Shown here one piece after another: positions 53,201 to 60,300 of a DNA stretch of 64,000 nucleotides. Origin of the DNA: Cladopsammia gracilis (lineage: Eukaryota; Cnidaria; Anthozoa; Scleractinia; Dendrophylliidae). The notes beneath the pieces were generated by a model. It saw only the letters and a list, made by a program, of their open reading frames with translations, was not told the DNA's origin and did not search any database. A program made the translations under genes and the position numbers. The stretch is from NCBI GenBank assembly GCA_022457155.1, contig JAJGOT010000136.1:433501-497500 (forward strand). Reading direction: 5' to 3'. How positions within the stretch are numbered: the first letter of the stretch is position 1; every line of letters begins with the position of its first letter.

Positions 53201-56200
53201 AGTTTCTAACTTTTTTTATTACGCCCACCTTCTCTTTAACCCCCCCCCCCCCCCCCCCAACCCTTATTCAGATGTCATCAGCTGTTGAGACTCGGTCCAG
53301 GTGTTAACAAACAAACAAATAAAAAAAAAACATCTTGGCCTGCTTTTGTACATCAAGACCTCCACCGCAGTCAAACGAGAGAAATTTGCGAAAGTTAAGC
53401 AAAGTACTTCAATGTTAAGGTTGTCATTTTCACTGTTTAAAGTTTAATATATTACCAATACACTGTCAATTCACTAAACGTTTTGGAAGTTTACTAAAAA
53501 AAGTTCTAAGCGTTTGAAAGCTATGAACCGCAGAATTGTCGGCGCCATTTGCTAACACAATTTTGCTCAGGCACGAAGCGTTTTCGTTAGTTTTCAACGA
53601 AAAGAAGTTCAGTACTTCGAGAAAGATGAAAAGGTAGCTATATAAACTAATTATTTTATACATCCTTGCCCATATTTCCACTAAATATCAAATGACATCC
53701 CTTTGAATAAAACAAAACACGCCTCGGATGTTTGATTGCGGTGAAATCCGAGCCTAACATGGTCAGGAATAACAATGTATTTACTTACATAACACCCTGA
53801 TGGTACTATCCACAGTATCATTGTTGCCCACTCCATTATGCACCTCACACGTATAGTTACCGGCATCATTATATGTCACTCCACCAATTCGCAGATACAA
53901 CACACTACTAACATTCCAGGCGTCAGAACTGTTTCCAATAACTTGTACGACGCCACTTTCGATTTCGCTAGAGGTTTTTGAAATTTCTGTGCCATTCTTT
54001 TTCCATGTTATTGTGGGGCGGGGTTTCCCCCTTCCAAAGCACTCGACCGTGAGGTTTTTCTCATTTCGAAGTAATGTCAAAACTTGTGGCCCTGTTACGC
54101 TTATTTTTGCAGGCTCTAAAATAGAAAAAGAAAATAACGTAAATAGACAAATTCGGCTAACGCATTGTTGTACCCAATTCAAACCTTCTGGGAATAACAT
54201 CCTTTGTTCACAATATTTCCATATAATTTTCATGTCAATGCTTCATTGATATGGAAATATGACGAACAAAGAGTTCTAATCCCAAAAGGTTTGAATTGGG
54301 TACAACAATGCGTTAGCCGAATTTGTCTATAGGATAAATAGTCTATATTAAAGGAGGCACAACGCACATGTATATGTATAATAATATACATATAATAATA
54401 AAAGAAATAGATAACTCAAATTGTATAGTCACGGTGAACGCTTAGCTACTTAGAGTCATTTCCTTCAGACCGTGAAATAGTTAGTACACAATAGAGTGAA
54501 TTCGTATAACCCGTGCTTTATATGCTAATGAGTCGTGTTATATTCTAATGAGCTATGTACAATAAAACAATAGGCGTGTGGTCGAAAACCCCAAACAATG
54601 CTTCTATAAGATTTTAATTAATTTTATAACAAATAAAAAGTCAGCCGTCTCAATTCCCTTTGTTTTATTGTACACAGCTCATTACAATATAACGCGGCTC
54701 ATTAGCATATAAAACACGGGTTATACGAATTCACTCTAATAATAGAGTTTACTAGATCGCATTTCAATTGTTTTCTTTTGTGTCTATTTGACTATTATAC
54801 ACTAACTACTAGAAACTGTTTCACGGTCTGAGGAAAATCACTGTAATAAATCGATAATGCCATGATTTACACAATCCCGTTTAGTTCTCTTAGTTTTCAC
54901 TCTAGGGAGTACGGAACCTGTGCCCTCGTTCTCTGAGAGCCCTCTTTAGAAGTTTGGTGTCACTTGTTATTTTATCGAATAGATCGATCTCTTTCTGTAT
55001 TTTCAAGCACTTCAGCTATCATAATATTCTTTAGTATTTTTTTTAACTAATGACAATGATACAGTTATTAAAGATTGAATGCATGCCAACGAATCAGAAT
55101 GGATGTGACAAACAATTTTGCAGAGTACTAACTTTTGTTTTAAACGTCAAACATGGGTCATGTCAGCAATGAATTTTTGTGTCAACCCAGTGAGCCGGTG
55201 AGACACTATGCTGTATCCTGACTCCACTTTATACTTCGTATGAGATGTGTTTTGGGGTTGCTCGGTATCTCTGATAGATTTAGATTTAGGTATCTCTGAT
55301 AGATTTACACTACGCATCGTACATCATGGATGTCAAGCGTGAACTGTCGAATTAGTGACGTAAAGGCTTCGCCACGGATGTCATTATCAACGCATTGCAC
55401 TACATGAGGTACATGGATAGTAAGGGTGAATTGTCGAATTAGTGAAGGAAGGACTACGTCAATAATGTAATTATCAATCAAGAAAGTTCGTATACGCCTC
55501 CTGAAATTAAGAAGCAATTATGTGACAGGTAGACACCAGTACGGCCCTGGACCTATATCGAGCGTAAGTGTAATACAAACCTTGCACTATAACGGTAAAG
55601 TTCGTCGACACACTGCCAACATCACTCCTTCCCAAACACACGTAGACACCCTCATCTGTTATTGATACTCGAGAAATTACCAGAGAGGAATTCCCACTTC
55701 CATATTTAGCACCCGGGATCCTCTGAATACCATATTTGCTCCACACAACAACGGGTTGAGGATCTCCGACTATCACGCAGGTCAAATTTAGTGGATATCC
55801 AACTAAAATGGTTGCGCTTCTTCTTGATGCTTTGGAGATTGTAGGATAAGCTGATGGAAAGAATTGTTAAGTGAGAAAAGGCCTAACACCTAATAAAAAT
55901 GGAGTTAGGAAACATTGAAAATGTCCAAGATACATTCCGACTAACAATTAAGCCAGGAAGTCTAAGACGTTCGGTTCGAATCCAAAGAAGTTGAGATAAT
56001 TAAGTCCTTTTTTAAATGTAAGGTAGCTTCAGTGTTACTTTTACCGTAGTTAATAACGAGAAAAGGTTATGAAACTCCTTAACATCCATGCAGAAAGTTA
56101 AAACGATTGTTAATGTTTCTAAAGTAATCACACATTCATTTTAACGGACAATGTTTTGCCGCTAATCAAAATTTATTGCCTGGTAATAAAGGTTAAAACG

Positions 56201-56804
56201 TGTATAAATACTTACCCCACACTGTTAGGTTAGCCTGTGACACGTTTACGCCTGCTCTGTTCGAGGCACTACAGATATAGGTGCCCTCGTAATCTACATT
56301 ATTCTGTACACCAGAAATTAGCAAGCTGCCATTGGACAACTGACTGCTGTTGGGAGGGAGTTCTGCCCCACTATTATAACTCCATGATATCCTAGGCGTT
56401 GGTAATCCTGTGGCACTGCAGTTAAAAATGACTGAAACTCCTTCCATAACGGTCTGAGCTTGTGGAGTTATGGTGAACTCTGGAATAACTAAAGAAGTTT
56501 AAAGAGAACCTCCATCGTTTTAACAAGTTGATGATATGTTTAATAGATGGGGATAAAGTCTAAATCTCAATTATTTTAAAAACGAGTGGAAATAATTTTT
56601 ATTCTCCAAAAACTGGATATGAATATCACCTGTTTTAACATTTATAATATAAAGGGCAAAATTACTGAATGCCGATTGGCTGGCGATGAGGGCATTTTTT
56701 TTTCTCAATTGAGGGCAAAATTACTCGCTCCTGATTGGTCGAGCATCGAAATTCCTCACTTGTGAATAGTAGAGTGCGTCGTTCTCGTTGCATTCAGAAA
56801 ACAG

Positions 56805-56839
<35 letters not shown>

Positions 56840-57267
56840 CACTCGGGCCCATGCGATTACATATACTTACATTTCCCACGCGACGTTATTTTGAATTTTT
56901 ATGACATCACACGGTTGTCCAATTGTTGCATGCAAAATATCGTGGATTCTTAACAATAGAGCTAACCAAATGACGTCATAAACGTTCAAAACGGCGGCGC
57001 ACGGAAAATTTAAAATTGCAAATATATGGTATTTTTTGTACACTAAAATTCTATATCGACTTGTTGTTAAAATAATTGAAATTTAAACTTTATTTACATC
57101 AATTTAAGATCAATTCGTTGTAAGAATGGAGTTTCTCTTTAACTGTATTTTTTTTTAATTTGCAATTTGGTGCATGATTTGCCTTTTTATGTATATCTTT
57201 TTAGATAGCAGGACCTCGTTGATAACATTACTATAGTACTGAAGGGTTATCCTGCATTTACCATTCG

Positions 57268-57306
<39 letters not shown>

Positions 57307-60300
57307 TTTAAATGGTGAATGACATCAAAGAAAGAGCTTTCCCAACCCTTGAATAAAACAATACACCGACTTTTTTCGAACAAAGATAAAACTAAATCAA
57401 AGGGCTCTTAAAGCCATCTCGTTAATGCGAGAGAATGTAAGGTTAATAAAACAAGAACAACAACAACAACAAGAATTGGAAAAGTTGGGTGCCTTTGATA
57501 GGTAAATGTAGTAAAGACGTGATAGGTAATATGTGTAAAGCTGCTAAATGGTTTATTGAAGTTGAAAGATTGAAAATACCTGTAGGTCTAATCGTAGAGT
57601 TAGACATTGCAGTCATAGAGGACTTAAGGGCTCTTTTAGGAGCCACCAAATCAATAAAAGTCATGAGCAACAAAATAATCACGAGTATGAATGTAAATAA
57701 TTTTCATGTTAATTTAAAGTATTTGTTCAAAATAGTCTTCATTTTACAGCTGAGGGGAAACTTCAACTTGATTATATTAAGCGAATGAGCCGAGGCCAAT
57801 TTGGTTGCTACGGGGGGAAATTATGAGGAGGGATGGGAGTGGCAAAACTACTTAGATTCAATCTATCTTTAGAGAGCCCTTTTACTTAGTTAATTTTCTA
57901 TGTTTTGTATCAGTCACAGTATTTTAGTAGCAATGACTTGTATGGCATTACAATGGCGATTTTCTTATCAATCGAAATTTGGGAAAGATGTTCGAAGGTT
58001 AAAAAATATTTACTATCTTTATTTATTGATATTTAAACAAAACTAAAACATATTGCAACGATTTTCATTTGGGATTAAAATTGATTTACTAGCAATGTTT
58101 TTAAACAGCCAATTAATATGTGCAGTGTATATGTGGATGTATGAGACAAAACAAGAACTTTGTACATGTGAATAAGTTCAGTAAAAAGACTTCAGTAAAA
58201 AAGAAATGTTTTATCTAAATACTTCACTAAGGTAGACTATTGTAAAAAAGGCAAATGAAAATATTTTACTTGTCGCTTTTTCCGTCAACTAAAAAATTGT
58301 GTACCTTCGGGCAGAATGGTGTCTCTTGTAGGAATAGAACTGGCGATTAGATTTCGTTTCCTTTTATAGCCGAAGCTGTTTTCAAAACATCTCGGCTTAA
58401 AGAAGCCTTGGTAAAAACGACAAGCGACGTGGCCCCGAAAATTGCCGACATGAGACGTTCTGAACAGCGAGAAACGGCTCGATTCCGCTTCAAAAATACG
58501 ACAAATTACGACAGCGACTTTAGAAGGTTGTGCAATTTACCAATAAAAATTAAACATTATTGACCATATCGTTCATATCAACACCCGACGGCCAACGGTC
58601 TGTTTTACATGTAATGATCAATTTGTTATTGAAACGTCTACCAACCTCGTTCCCAAGGCCCCTATCTTCCTCTCTCTTGGATCGGACGTGCAGTTAGAGT
58701 ACACCCTAGACTCCCGGTATACACATACATATCCGTGACCTTTGATTTTTGATTTTTTTGGTGCAAATTGGTTTTAACAAGTTTAATAATTTTCCTTCGA
58801 GCATTTTTATTTTAAAAAGAGACTTTTCTTTTGATCTTGATGAAAAATTGCACTTTATCAAATAAAGACAAATAAGTGACAGGTCACGCGTATGGTTTCC
58901 GTTGGAATTACACGCACTGGCTCCCCCGACAATGTCAATTTGCGCGAGGGCAAAAGTAACGACCCTCCCCTCGTGTGAATGTCATTTTGTCTCTGTGACG
59001 CGGTCGCTAAGCTTTAGTATTCGAATTTCGTGATACAGCCGTTTGGATCGCGGACAATGGCGAAGCGAAGATGGCCAGAATCGCTCCAAAACGGAGCCCT
59101 TTTAGAGCCCGTGAAAGGGAATTTGGAAGCTAGCACGAATCGCACGGGTAGACATTTAACCTGCGGCCTCACTGGTGGCAATTCGGGGAGCTTGAGTTGA
59201 ATTGTTAAGAATTTATTGGCTTTCGCGTGGCGAGGGTTCGCTCAGAGGTCTCCAGCCTTCCCTTCTTTTATAGTGGATAGTGGGGCGAGTAACAAAAGTT
59301 GTAAAAATGCATTTAAACCGGTCAGGATACATCAAGAGACAATAAAGTAAAGGTGAGAAGACTTTAGTGTGTAATATTTTCGATTTTTCTATCGCTTATC
59401 AATTCCGTGACAAATCGTATTATTTCCTAGTATATTTCATTATTGTGCTGTAACTTGATCTGACTCACATCCAATTGGTCTGCCTGTGGGATCATCCAAT
59501 TTAAATCTTTGATGTGTGCCACAACGCATCGGATAAATGTTTACGCTTATCCGCGTTTGTAGATCTTTATATATAAGATATAAACATCTAAGAATTTTAC
59601 GGAGATTTTAAAGAAGAAAAGAACTGATCCATGACCTATGGTCGCTACAATGTCTGTCATTGATCGATCAGATTCCGTTCACGCATATTCATTGCTATTT
59701 TAAGACTTAAATTCAGTCAGGAAGTCAAGACAAAAAAGTGCATATCCTTAGAATTCCTCTATTCCTCAAAGAAAGAATTGAGCAAATATATATTTTTCCA
59801 ACCTTAATTTCATTTTTAAGACAGTTTTGAGATTCGCTCTTTCCTGTTCTTTATAATCTTCCGGAAACCGGACATTCCACAAAGATAACAAGTATCACAG
59901 AACATTCATAATCCATCGGACAAAATTATCAACATAAGCCAGAGAAACTTTTGATAACTCAGACGTCAGATGTGGGTGGGCTGAAATATCTGTTTTCCGC
60001 TTAGTTGTCAATGCTTGTTAAAGGAAATATTTCACGCAGTTGTGTATGTTGTTATCGATATCGATATGAAATGTTTTGGAAAGTGAAGCGGACATTGATT
60101 TTTCTTTTGTGGAGAGTTGAAAAAGAAATGGCTGCATAAGTTAATGTTATACATGAATGGGTTATTTGCGAATATATAGTAGTTCTGTCTTTTTTTATTC
60201 GAAAGTCGAGAGTTTTCTATTTCCGGTATCATGTGTTTAGTAACTATTAGAGATTAAATGGGTCTGCTTTAAACCTCAAAATATAGTGTTGACAGTGTCT

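Noticed and set aside
52905..53307. Proline-rich plus-strand proteins
   Set aside because: The prolines come from poly-C tracts; no other coding evidence.
57489..57788. Plus-strand 99-codon gene in the A1-B1 intron
   Set aside because: No recognised domain, and it follows a repeat segment also seen at 63160; left as a note only.
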